A DNA stretch of 40,456 nt from Sporosarcina koreensis. Its GTDB lineage: Bacteria; Bacillota; Bacilli; Bacillales_A; Planococcaceae. Positions 1 to 7,779 of this stretch are shown piece after piece. The notes below the pieces were generated by a model, which was given only the letters and a program-made list of their open reading frames with translations, was not told where the DNA came from and did not search any database. The stretch spans positions 20,230 to 60,685 of the forward strand of contig NZ_LQYA01000195.1 in assembly GCF_001531445.1 (NCBI RefSeq), given 5' to 3'. The position numbers were made by a program, and so were the translations under genes. The first letter of the stretch is position 1; each line of letters opens with the position of its first letter.

Positions 1-2
1 TC

Positions 3-524
3 GCAGAAACAGATTTTCTTATTACGACGGGCGGCGTATCTGTCGGTGATTATGATTATTTGCCAGCCATTTACGAAAAGCTCGGCGCGAAGGTTTTATT
101 CAACAAAGTGGCGATGCGCCCAGGCAGTGTAACGACTGTCGCGGTTCTTGGAGAGAAATACTTATTTGGACTTTCCGGCAATCCTTCCGCCTGCTTCACA
201 GGATTCGAACTGTTTACAAGGCCTGCAATTCTTGCGATGATGGGAGGAACAGACCCTTATATGCCAAGGATGACGGCGATGTTGGGCGAGGATTTTACGA
301 AGCCGAATCCGTTCATGCGTTTCATCAGGGCGACTTGGAAGTTGACGTCGGATGGAGTGATTGCGGTGCCAGCGGGATTCAATAAATCGAATGCCGTATC
401 GTCAATTGCCCGAGGGAATTGCCTGATTGTACTGCCGAGCGGAACGAGGGGCTTTGCCGAAGGGGATGAAGTCGATATCCTGCTCGTCGGCAGTGAACAG
501 GGCGCCGGCGAATGGACACTATGA
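3..524 (+). CDS. moeA: Molybdopterin molybdenumtransferase MoeA, 3' part
   Basis: The reading frame is open from the window edge, so this is the C-terminal 173 residues of MoeA, which inserts molybdate into adenylated molybdopterin in the cytoplasm. The visible part starts inside the MoCF-binding domain, with the TTGGVSVGDYD signature at residues 8-18 and the GLSGNPSA motif near residue 53. It is followed by the small beta-barrel domain IV typical of MoeA. A TTG at 60 would be a false start, because family homology continues upstream of it. The stop codon overlaps the mobB start (ATGA), which points to translational coupling in one moe/mob/moa operon. Family assignment is confident; the 5' end lies outside the window. 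Confidence 0.95.
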   Translation, partial: AETDFLITTGGVSVGDYDYLPAIYEKLGAKVLFNKVAMRPGSVTTVAVLGEKYLFGLSGNPSACFTGFELFTRPAILAMMGGTDPYMPRMTAMLGEDFTKPNPFMRFIRATWKLTSDGVIAVPAGFNKSNAVSSIARGNCLIVLPSGTRGFAEGDEVDILLVGSEQGAGEWTL

Positions 525-1033
525 AGACGTTCCAAGTCGTCGGCTATAAAAATAGCGGCAAGACGACGTTGGTTGCGAGATGGGTTCGTTTATTGAAGAA
601 GAACGGGTTATCTGTCGCAGTGTTGAAGCATCATGGGCATGGCGGGAAGCCGGACATGAGCGAGCCCGCAACCGACACGGCACGGTTCTTAGCAAGTGGA
701 GCGAATGCAACGCTCGTTGCGGGCGGCGGAGCGATTCAATTCAATTGGAATGAAGAACCCGGTTTCGACAAACTTAAAGAATTAGCTACGATTGGAAAGC
801 CGGATGTGTTATTGATTGAAGGATATAAAGGTGAGACAGGGGGCAAAGTTGTTTTGCTGCGCAATGAAGAGGATTGGGATACGCTCCGTCACTTGCAAGG
901 GCGGCAGCTCGTGATCGGGTGTCCGGAAATTTCGGTGGATTGCCCCCATATTCATTCGCGCGAGCAGATTGAACAGATCGATGAATGGTTTGTGAAGTGG
1001 ATTGGAAGGGTAGATGACGATGAAACAATATGA
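521..1033 (+). CDS. mobB: Molybdopterin-guanine dinucleotide biosynthesis adapter MobB
   Basis: A 170-residue P-loop GTPase that assists MobA in making the guanine dinucleotide form of the molybdenum cofactor. The Walker A motif GYKNSGKTT lies at residues 8-16. The stretches VLKHHGHGG and LLIEGYKGE are typical of MobB. I chose ATG 521 because it forms a 4-bp ATGA overlap with the moeA stop; an in-frame ATG at 512 is also possible, and neither has a clear Shine-Dalgarno sequence. The 3' end overlaps moaE by 14 bp. MobB is an accessory protein, so its presence with mobA suggests that MGD-type enzymes such as nitrate reductase or formate dehydrogenase are made elsewhere in the genome. Confidence 0.93.
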   Translation: MKTFQVVGYKNSGKTTLVARWVRLLKKNGLSVAVLKHHGHGGKPDMSEPATDTARFLASGANATLVAGGGAIQFNWNEEPGFDKLKELATIGKPDVLLIEGYKGETGGKVVLLRNEEDWDTLRHLQGRQLVIGCPEISVDCPHIHSREQIEQIDEWFVKWIGRVDDDETI

Positions 1034-1466
1034 AATTGTAGAAACTCCGATAGAGGTTCAAAAATATATGGATTATGTGCTTCATCCTTCAGCCGGCGCT
1101 GTCACAGTTTTCACGGGCAATGTGCGGGAGTGGACGCATGGAGTGAAGACACTATACCTATCGTATGAAGCATACGTCCCGATGGCAGAAAAGAAAATGG
1201 CGGAAATCGGTGCAGAAATGGAAGCGAAATGGCCGGGCGTACGCGTAGCAATCGCACACCGGATCGGAGAACTGCAAATTTCGGATATTGCCGTCGTCAT
1301 TGCTGTTTCCTCACCGCATCGAAAAGCGGCTTACGAGGCGAATGAATATGCCATCGACCGGATTAAAGAAGTTGTACCGATCTGGAAAAAGGAAATTTGG
1401 GAAGACGGGGAAGAGTGGATCGGTGCTCAGAAGAAATATCCTGAAAAGGGGGTTGAACAAAAATGA
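1020..1466 (+). CDS. moaE: Molybdopterin synthase catalytic subunit MoaE
   Basis: The 148-residue large subunit of molybdopterin synthase, which with thiocarboxylated MoaD converts precursor Z (cPMP) into molybdopterin. Family features are the TGNVREWTHG segment near residue 33, a YLSYEAYVPMAEKKM segment, and the AIAHRIGEL and SSPHRKAAYEA motifs. The C-terminus contains the PIWKKE segment with the conserved lysine. ATG 1020 is preferred over ATG 1014 because the GGAAGGG ribosome-binding site at 1004-1010 is 9 nt from it. It overlaps mobB upstream and shares an ATGA overlap with moaD downstream, which fits coordinated production of the two synthase subunits. Confidence 0.96.
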   Translation: MKQYEIVETPIEVQKYMDYVLHPSAGAVTVFTGNVREWTHGVKTLYLSYEAYVPMAEKKMAEIGAEMEAKWPGVRVAIAHRIGELQISDIAVVIAVSSPHRKAAYEANEYAIDRIKEVVPIWKKEIWEDGEEWIGAQKKYPEKGVEQK

Positions 1467-1696
1467 TCAAAGTGAATTATTTTGCGAGGCTGCGTGAATT
1501 GACAGGTAAAGGAGAAGAGACGCTTGACCGTGATTCGATGACGGTGGCAGAATTGCTGAACTGGGCGGAAAAATCCTATCCTGGGTTTGGGGCGGATAAT
1601 GTCCAAGTGGCGGTGAATGAAGAGTATGCATTGAAAGAAGATGTCATCCAATCCGGTGACGTATGTGCATTCATTCCTCCGGTGAGCGGCGGCTGA
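1463..1696 (+). CDS. moaD: Molybdopterin synthase sulfur carrier subunit MoaD
   Basis: A 77-residue ubiquitin-fold sulfur carrier. The C-terminus ends PPVSGG; the terminal Gly-Gly is the residue pair that is adenylated and then thiocarboxylated before sulfur transfer to cPMP in MoaE. The N-terminal beta-strand (VNYFARLRELTGK) is the usual MoaD start. ATG 1463 overlaps the moaE stop by 4 bp and is preceded by a strong AAAAGGGGG sequence at 1444-1452. The stop overlaps the mobA start by one base (TGATG). The length is normal for the family. Confidence 0.95.
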   Translation: MIKVNYFARLRELTGKGEETLDRDSMTVAELLNWAEKSYPGFGADNVQVAVNEEYALKEDVIQSGDVCAFIPPVSGG

Positions 1697-2268
1697 TGAA
1701 GACGGCTGGAATTGTTCTTGCTGGCGGTTTGTCGAGCCGGTTCGGTTCTCCGAAGGCATTTGCCGAGTGGGAGGGTCGTCCTTTCTATGAATTATCATTG
1801 GAAGCCTTGTCGCCGTTTTGTGAAGAGTGCATTGTTGTGACGCGCCCCGAATTGGTGGAACGGTTTCCCGAAGGTTTGCATATTACGACAGATATCGCAC
1901 CTTTTGAAGGACAAGGCCCAATTGCGGGGATTTTGTCGGGAATAGAAAAACTGCGCGCGGAACGTTATATCGTTTTGCCATGTGATATGCCTTTCATGAC
2001 AGCTGATGTGATCGAGCGGCTGTTGGAATGCCATGGTTCTGGCGTGACGGCTGTCGTTTTGGACGGAAAATATCACCCACTCGTATCCGTATGGGATGCC
2101 GCTGTGCTTCCGGATTTGCGAGAAGCGCTTGAAAATGGGAAGCGGCGGGTAATGGATGTCCAAGAGAAACATGGTGTCCGGTGGATTGAAGGCGAATTGC
2201 TGACGGAAGAGGACGCTAGCCAGATTTTCATGAATGCGAATACTCCGGATGTCTTGGAAGGGAGTTGA
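1696..2268 (+). CDS. mobA: Molybdenum cofactor guanylyltransferase MobA
   Basis: A 190-residue nucleotidyltransferase that attaches GMP from GTP to molybdenum-molybdopterin. The N-terminal GTP-binding loop [14 protein letters not shown] lies near residues 8-21. The LPCDMPFM segment supplies the metal-binding Asp, and the HPLVSVW segment is conserved in MobA. I chose ATG 1696 because family homology begins at once ([11 protein letters not shown]), even though the frame stays open upstream inside moaD. The start overlaps the moaD stop by one base, so translation is probably re-initiated from moaD. Together with mobB it implies use of the bis-MGD cofactor. Confidence 0.94.
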   Translation: MKTAGIVLAGGLSSRFGSPKAFAEWEGRPFYELSLEALSPFCEECIVVTRPELVERFPEGLHITTDIAPFEGQGPIAGILSGIEKLRAERYIVLPCDMPFMTADVIERLLECHGSGVTAVVLDGKYHPLVSVWDAAVLPDLREALENGKRRVMDVQEKHGVRWIEGELLTEEDASQIFMNANTPDVLEGS

Positions 2269-2273
2269 CGAAG

Positions 2274-3284
2274 ATGAATCCAATTGTCGATAAATTAGGC
2301 CGACCGATCCGGGACTTACGGATTTCGGTGACAGACCGCTGTAATTTCAGGTGCACGTATTGCATGCCGAAGGAAATTTTCGGTGATGATTATGTGTTTT
2401 TGCCGAAAAGTGAGCTATTGTCATTTGAAGAAATGGAGCGGTTTGCGAAGCTATTTGCATCTCTAGGCGTGAAGAAGCTGCGACTGACAGGCGGCGAGCC
2501 TTTAATGCGACGCGACCTGCCCGACTTGATTGCAAAGCTGACAAAGATTGAAGGAATCGAAGACATCGGATTGACGACGAATGGCGTGCTGCTCGGTCAA
2601 TATGCACAACCGCTGTATGACGCGGGCCTTCGTCGCTTGAATATGAGCTTGGATGCGATGGATCCGGAACTGTTCGGAAAAATGAACGGGCGCGGCATTA
2701 AGCCTGAGCTCATCTTGAAAAATATCGATCGCGCGAAGGAAATTGGATTCACGATCAAAATGAATATGGTCATACAAAAAGGTGTGAATGAAAGCGAAAT
2801 TCTCCCGATGGCGGCGTATTTTAAGGAACGCGGCATTACCTTGCGTTTCATCGAGTTCATGGACGTCGGCAATGACAACGGCTGGAGCTTCGAGAAAGTC
2901 GTGACGAAGAAGGAAATCTATGGAATGCTGCGGGCGGAATACGAGATGGAGCCTGCCGAAGAGGAGTATTACGGCGAAGTGGCGAAGCGTTACCGGTATT
3001 TGGACAACGGGGCTGAAGTTGGCTTTATTACATCGGTTTCGGAATCATTCTGCTCAACTTGTACGCGGGCAAGGCTTTCATCGGATGGGAAGCTGTATAC
3101 TTGCTTGTTTGCTTCATCCGGATTTGATTTACGGGAATTGATCCGCAGCGGCATGTCGGACGAAGAGCTGCTCGAAGCGATTACGGGTGTCTGGCAAGGC
3201 CGCAGCGACCGTTATTCAGACGAGCGGACGGAACAGACGGTGAAAAACCGGAAGAAGATCAATATGAGTTATATTGGTGGCTGA
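2274..3284 (+). CDS. moaA: GTP 3',8-cyclase MoaA
   Basis: A 336-residue radical SAM enzyme that catalyses the first step of molybdenum cofactor synthesis, forming 3',8-cyclo-dihydro-GTP from GTP together with MoaC. The N-terminal radical SAM cluster motif CNFRCTYC is near residues 24-31, followed by TGGEPLMR. The second iron-sulfur cluster is shown by [18 protein letters not shown], and the protein ends in the expected Gly-Gly. ATG 2274 is supported by the GGAAGGGAG ribosome-binding site at 2256-2264; the TTG at 2265 lies inside this site. It is the last gene of the operon and is followed by a terminator. No moaC or moaB is present in the window. Confidence 0.97.
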   Translation: MNPIVDKLGRPIRDLRISVTDRCNFRCTYCMPKEIFGDDYVFLPKSELLSFEEMERFAKLFASLGVKKLRLTGGEPLMRRDLPDLIAKLTKIEGIEDIGLTTNGVLLGQYAQPLYDAGLRRLNMSLDAMDPELFGKMNGRGIKPELILKNIDRAKEIGFTIKMNMVIQKGVNESEILPMAAYFKERGITLRFIEFMDVGNDNGWSFEKVVTKKEIYGMLRAEYEMEPAEEEYYGEVAKRYRYLDNGAEVGFITSVSESFCSTCTRARLSSDGKLYTCLFASSGFDLRELIRSGMSDEELLEAITGVWQGRSDRYSDERTEQTVKNRKKINMSYIGG

Positions 3285-3291
3285 TTGATGG

Positions 3292-3320
3292 GTGCTTCGC
3301 TAGTTGCGGAGCACTTTTTG
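3292..3320 (+). terminator. Rho-independent terminator after moaA
   Basis: A 9-bp stem (GTGCTTCGC pairing with GCGGAGCAC, with one G-T wobble) and a 5-nt loop are followed by TTTTT. It starts a few bases after the moaA stop and should end the molybdenum cofactor operon transcript. Confidence 0.9.
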
Positions 3321-3458
3321 TCATGTTGAAGATAGGTCTTAAATCACGAAATGATACTAACTCTTGGGGAACGATCGATAACTGTTTGGGCGGCCATTTA
3401 GGTTAATAAGGAATTGTGAGTATAGTTCTAAAGTCATGAAATGGTGATAAGTTTTATG

Positions 3459-3563
3459 ATTCAATAGAAAGCTATCCATATTCAATAGATAATCCACGCG
3501 ATTCAATAGATAACTCCCCATATTCAATCGATATAATTGTGAACTCGATAGATAACCATGAAA
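3459..3563. repeat. Degenerate tandem array, 21-bp period (head ATTCAATAG)
   Basis: Five consecutive 21-bp units start at 3459, 3480, 3501, 3522 and 3543. The first three begin with ATTCAATAG and the next two with the variants ATTCAATCG and ACTCGATAG. GATAA often follows, and the last ~7-10 bases vary. The units contain in-frame stops, so they are not coding. The array fills much of the 327-bp gap between the moaA terminator and the next gene and ends near its presumed promoter. I saw nothing recognisable in the rest of the gap (3321-3458). Its design resembles arrays at 17553, 19521 and 40315. Confidence 0.85.
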
Positions 3564-3611
3564 AAGAACCGACTGAATTATGCTAAAATAAATGAAACAG
3601 GAGGGATTGCG

Positions 3612-4592
3612 ATGAAACCGACTATCTTTATTACAAGAAAGCTGCCCGATGAGCTCGTGGCGCCATTAAAAGAAAAGTTCACTGTCCGGATGTGGGATTC
3701 GGAAGAGGTGGCGGTGACAAAAGCTGTATTGAGGGAAGAAATTGCGCAAGTCGATGCGCTCTGGACGATGTTATCGGATACGATCGACCGCGATATGCTG
3801 GAAAGCGCTGCAAACCTAAAAGTGATTTCCAATTTGGCAGTCGGTTTCAATAATATTGATATAGAAGCGGCGAAGGAGAAAGGCATTATCGTGACGAATA
3901 CGCCCGATGTGCTGACGGAAACGACCGCGGACCTTGCATTCGGCTTGCTGCTCGCCACGGCGCGCCGTTTCAATTCAGCAGAAAAGGATTTGCGGCAAGG
4001 CGGCTGGCTTTCATGGACGCCGATGGGCTTTACAGGAATGGATATACACGGGACAACCCTAGGGATTATTGGCATGGGCCGGATCGGTGAGGCGGTTGCG
4101 CGCAGGGCGAAAGGGTTCAACATGCATGTGCTCTACCACAATCGCAACCGCAAGCTTGAAACAGAAGAAAAGTATGACGTCGAATATGTCGAACTGGACG
4201 ACCTATTAAAACAGGCCGATCATGTTGTGATTCTCGTGCCTTTCACCGAAGAGACAAAAGAGATGATCGGCGAACGGGAGTTGTCCCTCATGAAGAAAAC
4301 GGCAACTCTTATCAGTGTTTCACGCGGAGGCATTGTCGATGAAGTCGCCCTATATGACGCGTTGAAAAATGAAACGATCTTCGCGGCGGGGCTGGACGTT
4401 TTTGAAACGGAGCCGATTCCTCTCCGGCATCCACTGCTCACATTGCCGAACATTACAGCGGTTCCGCATATCGGAAGTGCAAGCGTCGAAACGCGCCGTG
4501 CCATGATGAAAATGAACGTAGAAGCAATCACAGATGTGCTTGAGGGGAGAGAACCGAAGGACCAGGTAAATTCATTAGCTTCTGCAAGATAG
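3612..4592 (+). CDS. D-2-hydroxyacid dehydrogenase (glyoxylate/hydroxypyruvate reductase type)
   Basis: A 326-residue NAD(P)H-dependent cytosolic reductase of the D-isomer 2-hydroxyacid dehydrogenase family. It most resembles glyoxylate/hydroxypyruvate reductases, also called D-glycerate dehydrogenases. The nucleotide-binding motif GMGRIGEAVARRA lies near residue 153. The catalytic triad is visible as Arg in SRGGIVDE, Glu in FETEP and His in PHIGSAS. ATG 3612 is chosen because AGGAGGG at 3599-3605 sits 6 nt upstream; the frame stays open back to 3558, inside the tandem array. An extended -10-like TGCTAAAAT lies at 3581-3589. It is a single-gene unit, and the exact substrate cannot be read from sequence. 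Confidence 0.9.
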   Translation: MKPTIFITRKLPDELVAPLKEKFTVRMWDSEEVAVTKAVLREEIAQVDALWTMLSDTIDRDMLESAANLKVISNLAVGFNNIDIEAAKEKGIIVTNTPDVLTETTADLAFGLLLATARRFNSAEKDLRQGGWLSWTPMGFTGMDIHGTTLGIIGMGRIGEAVARRAKGFNMHVLYHNRNRKLETEEKYDVEYVELDDLLKQADHVVILVPFTEETKEMIGERELSLMKKTATLISVSRGGIVDEVALYDALKNETIFAAGLDVFETEPIPLRHPLLTLPNITAVPHIGSASVETRRAMMKMNVEAITDVLEGREPKDQVNSLASAR

Positions 4593-4722
4593 CCAGTTCC
4601 TGCCAACCATCCGTTACGTATATGCATTCGCGTCACAATCTTTTGATAATGGGAATAAGTAATTGTCCTTGATAATAGATTGTACTAGCTGAAAATACGG
4701 GAAATAACTTCGGTTAGAGCTT

Positions 4723-4734
4723 CTTCGAACGAAG
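4723..4734. promoter_or_regulatory. Short dyad upstream of cstA
   Basis: CTTCG-AA-CGAAG is a perfect 5-bp dyad with a 2-bp centre, located 32 bp before the proposed cstA start. It could be an operator or a small RNA hairpin near the 5' end of the message. The function is inferred only from position. Confidence 0.3.
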
Positions 4735-4766
4735 TGCAAATAGAAACGGAATGGAGGAAAGGGAAA

Positions 4767-6509
4767 TTGAATGCAATTATTGTTGCGGTGGCAGGGATGA
4801 TTGTTTTTGCGTTGGGTTACCGGTTTTATTCGAAATTTGTCGCTGAAAAGATCTTTAGATTAGATCCGAATTATGTGACGCCGGCGCATCGGTACAAAGA
4901 TGGAGTCGACTTTGTACCGACGAATAAGCTTGTCCTTTGGGGACACCATTTCACATCGGTCGCAGGCGCAGCGCCGATATTGGGGCCTGCAATTGCCGTC
5001 TACTGGGGCTGGCTGCCAGCCTTGCTTTGGGTCGTGCTTGGAACGGTTTTTGCTGCTGGAGTCCATGATTTCGGAACTTTGGTGTTATCCGTTCGCCATA
5101 AAGGCCAATCGGTTGGTACGTTAGCGCACCGCCTCATTGGACAACGGGCGAAAATTCTGTTTTTGTTCATTATCCTCATTTTAGTGTTGATGGTGAATGC
5201 AGTATTTGCTTGGGTCATCTCCAATTTGTTCATTAAATTCCCCGCAAGCGTTTTGCCGGTTTTCATTCAAATTCCTCTGGCGATTTGGATCGGCACCGCC
5301 GTTTATAAGCGGCAGAAAAAGTTGCTTGTTCCTTCGCTGATCGCTTTGGCTGTTATGTATATTACGGCAGTTATCTCCAGCAAAGTGGGCTTTTTGCAGA
5401 TTGATCTTGTGAAGTACATGGGCGGGACGGAAGGAACCGGTCTGTTTGGACTTGGTGCAGTATCAACGGCATTCTTCATTTGGATTGTCATTCTAATGGT
5501 GTATGTCTATTTTGCTTCCACACTACCGGTTTGGCGCCTGTTGCAGCCGCGTGATTTCATCAACTCACACCAACTGGTAGTCGGGCTTGGCATTCTCTAC
5601 TTGGGCTTGCTTTTCGCAAATCCTACGATTACGGCTCCTATGACGAATGCAACATCTGACGTATCGTGGTTCCCGCTTCTGTTCATTACAATTGCATGCG
5701 GAGCGATATCAGGTTTCCACGGACTCGTTTCGTCCGGCACTTCATCCAAGCAGCTGAATAAAGAGACGGATGCCCGATTTGTCGGCTATCTTGGAGCAGT
5801 CGGCGAGGGTATTTTAGCACTTGTCTCCATCATTGCGGTCATCACCTTCTTCCCCAATAAAGATGCATTCCTCGCAACCTACAGCAGTTTCGGTGCAGCA
5901 AATGGCTCCGGATTGACTGTTTTCGTAGAAGGGGCCAGTAAATTGGCGACTAGCTTGTATATACCAGCTGATGTGGCAACGACAATCGTATCGATCATTG
6001 TCATTAGCTTCGCCGCCACGACATTGGATACTTCAGTCCGGCTTATGCGATACATCATTGCGGAATTGGGCATGGAATACAACATGCCGAAGCTGTCAAA
6101 GAAGCATGTGGCGACATCGATTGCGGTATTATCAAGTGCAGCACTTGTGCTTCTGCCGGAAGGACCGAATGGATTCGGATCCGGCGGATATTTGCTCTGG
6201 CCTTTGTTCGGAACGGCGAATCAATTGTTGGCCGGCATTAGTTTACTGCTGATCGCAGTTTGGCTTAAGCGGCTTGGCAGGAATTATATGGTGGCCATCA
6301 TTCCGATGATCTTCCTGCTATTCATGACACTGTTGGCGATGTTTAAGCAAGTGGTCTATGAATGGTCATGGTTCGGTTCAAGCTCGAACTGGCTGCTTTT
6401 CATTTTTGGCGCCATCATTTTCGTCTTTGCTGTTTGGATCATCTTGACTGCATTCTCTGCCTTGTCCAGCAAAGATAATCAACAAATCTCAACGGACTTG
6501 GATGATTAA
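4767..6509 (+). CDS. cstA: CstA-family carbon starvation/peptide-pyruvate transporter
   Basis: A polytopic membrane protein of 580 residues, the short Gram-positive form of the CstA family. E. coli members (CstA, BtsT) import pyruvate and have been linked to peptide use. Typical segments are YVTPAHRYKDGVDFVPTNK, FTSVAGAAPILGPAIA and GVHDFG in the N-terminal half, and SSGTSSKQ and LWPLFGTANQLLAG further on; many hydrophobic helices alternate between them. I chose TTG 4767 because GGAGG at 4753-4757 is 9 nt upstream and the protein then begins MNAIIVAVAG. A GTG at 4734 has no ribosome-binding site and would add a charged leader. The next two genes follow at gaps of about 12-15 bp, so they form one operon. 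Confidence 0.92.
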   Translation: MNAIIVAVAGMIVFALGYRFYSKFVAEKIFRLDPNYVTPAHRYKDGVDFVPTNKLVLWGHHFTSVAGAAPILGPAIAVYWGWLPALLWVVLGTVFAAGVHDFGTLVLSVRHKGQSVGTLAHRLIGQRAKILFLFIILILVLMVNAVFAWVISNLFIKFPASVLPVFIQIPLAIWIGTAVYKRQKKLLVPSLIALAVMYITAVISSKVGFLQIDLVKYMGGTEGTGLFGLGAVSTAFFIWIVILMVYVYFASTLPVWRLLQPRDFINSHQLVVGLGILYLGLLFANPTITAPMTNATSDVSWFPLLFITIACGAISGFHGLVSSGTSSKQLNKETDARFVGYLGAVGEGILALVSIIAVITFFPNKDAFLATYSSFGAANGSGLTVFVEGASKLATSLYIPADVATTIVSIIVISFAATTLDTSVRLMRYIIAELGMEYNMPKLSKKHVATSIAVLSSAALVLLPEGPNGFGSGGYLLWPLFGTANQLLAGISLLLIAVWLKRLGRNYMVAIIPMIFLLFMTLLAMFKQVVYEWSWFGSSSNWLLFIFGAIIFVFAVWIILTAFSALSSKDNQQISTDLDD

Positions 6510-6521
6510 TAGGTGGAGGTA

Positions 6522-6779
6522 ATGATAGATTCCCTGAAAAGACTGATTAACTACTATGAAGAAGTCATTAGTTTGCCCCATCGCCGGGAAATTGCTTCAG
6601 AGTTACGGGATGAAGAGGATCTCTTTTTCCTCCTCCTTTATTCCGAAATGATCGGGATTCCGAATCCGGCATATTATTACACATTGGAACTCTATCCGTA
6701 TATGATCGAAAAATTCCACGAATGGCATTTGCGCATGGGCATGGAGAAGTCTCCGATGCATGGCATCCGCTGTTGCTGA
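6522..6779 (+). CDS. Small RCC-tailed protein (cory-CC-star type), probable CstA partner
   Basis: A small soluble protein of about 85 residues that ends in GIRCC directly before the stop. I recognise it as the type NCBI names cory-CC-star protein; this is from memory. The first half is charged and helical (YYEEVISLPHRREIASELRDEED), and the second half has an aromatic cluster (NPAYYYTLELYPYMIEKFHEW). The E. coli CstA and BtsT transporters are each encoded with a small protein (YbdD, YjiX) that, as I recall, also ends in RCC, so this is probably the positional equivalent. ATG 6522 is my choice, but the GGAGG at 6515-6519 is unusually close; GTG 6513 is the alternative. It sits between cstA and the ArsA-like gene. 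Confidence 0.8.
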   Translation: MIDSLKRLINYYEEVISLPHRREIASELRDEEDLFFLLLYSEMIGIPNPAYYYTLELYPYMIEKFHEWHLRMGMEKSPMHGIRCC

Positions 6780-6794
6780 AATGAGGGGGAAACG

Positions 6795-7721
6795 ATGGAC
6801 GTACTGATGAAACAAATCATTTTTGTTGGTGGAAAGGGCGGAGTAGGCAAATCGACAACGGCGGCGGCCATTGCACACCACTTATCCGCATCCGGGAACC
6901 GCACACTTTTAGTATCGACGGATCCGGCCCACAATGTCGGCGACATATTCGGCAGGACGATCGGCGGCAAGCCGGTGGAGGTGGCGGAACGGTTGGTTGC
7001 GCTTGAAATCGATCCGCAGCTTGAGACGGAACGGTACATTGCAGGCGTGAAGAATAACATAAAGGGCGTCGTCCATTCCAGTATGATGGAGGAAGCGCAC
7101 CGCCAATTAGACACTGCAAAAGCTTCTCCAGGTGCAGATGAAGCGGCTCTTTTTGATAAACTGATTACGATCATTTTGGAGGAGCGCGAGGGTTTTGACA
7201 AAATCGTGTTCGACACCGCGCCAACCGGCCATACAATCCGCTTGCTGTCGCTTCCTGAACTGATGGGTGTGTGGATTCATGGCTTATTGGAAAAACGAAA
7301 AAAGGCGAATGTTAATTACTCGCGTCTGCTTAATGACGGAGAGCCGGTGGAAGATCCGATTTTTGAAGTGTTGGCAAAGAGGCAGCACCGCTTTGCCCGA
7401 GTCCGTGAACTATTAATGGATCCGCAGACAACAGGTTTTATTTTCGTTATGAACCCGGAGCGGCTGCCAATTTTGGAAACGGAAAAAGCAATCCAATTGC
7501 TGAACCGGCATTCACTTCAAGTGAAATCGATTGTTGTCAATAAGATGCTCCCTGTACAGGTCGAGGGTGAGTTTTGGAATGAACGGAAAGAGCTTGAGCG
7601 GAAATATGTAGAGATAATAGAGAGGACGTTTAAGAACCAAGACATCCTTTATGTTCCTCTTTTTCAGGGAGATATTACGAGCTATCAGGATTTGGCTCGG
7701 TTTAGTGAACAATTAGTGTAA
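6795..7721 (+). CDS. ArsA/Get3-like P-loop ATPase without cysteines
   Basis: A 308-residue single-domain ATPase of the ArsA/TRC40/Get3 group. The deviant Walker A GGKGGVGKST lies at residues 12-21, followed by the switch I segment STDPAHN and the switch II segment DTAPTGHT, all diagnostic. The protein contains no cysteine at all, so it has neither the arsenite-binding cysteines of ArsA nor the CxxC zinc clasp of Get3. No arsB, arsC or arsR is nearby. It is the third gene of the cstA operon (15-bp gap; GAGGGGG at 6783-6789 precedes ATG 6795). An arsenic role is therefore unlikely; a role in handling CstA or the RCC-tailed protein is an inference. Confidence 0.88.
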   Translation: MDVLMKQIIFVGGKGGVGKSTTAAAIAHHLSASGNRTLLVSTDPAHNVGDIFGRTIGGKPVEVAERLVALEIDPQLETERYIAGVKNNIKGVVHSSMMEEAHRQLDTAKASPGADEAALFDKLITIILEEREGFDKIVFDTAPTGHTIRLLSLPELMGVWIHGLLEKRKKANVNYSRLLNDGEPVEDPIFEVLAKRQHRFARVRELLMDPQTTGFIFVMNPERLPILETEKAIQLLNRHSLQVKSIVVNKMLPVQVEGEFWNERKELERKYVEIIERTFKNQDILYVPLFQGDITSYQDLARFSEQLV

Positions 7722-7724
7722 GAA

Positions 7725-7768
7725 AAGAAGGCAATCTTAGTGGGAAATTAACCTAAGATTGCCTTCTT
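7725..7768. terminator. Bidirectional terminator between the ArsA-like gene and hutG
   Basis: A 16-bp inverted repeat (AAGAAGGCAATCTTAG with CTAAGATTGCCTTCTT) has a 12-nt loop and lies between two convergent genes. A-rich and T-rich flanks on both sides would allow it to work in either direction. Confidence 0.85.
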
Positions 7769-7779
7769 GCTTAGCGAAA

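Noticed and set aside
3578..4123. A 181-codon antisense open frame inside the hydroxyacid dehydrogenase gene
   Set aside because: It mirrors the codon structure of the real gene on the other strand, has no start signal and no family features.
6795..7721. Arsenite efflux ATPase
   Set aside because: The protein has no cysteine for arsenite binding and there are no other ars genes nearby.
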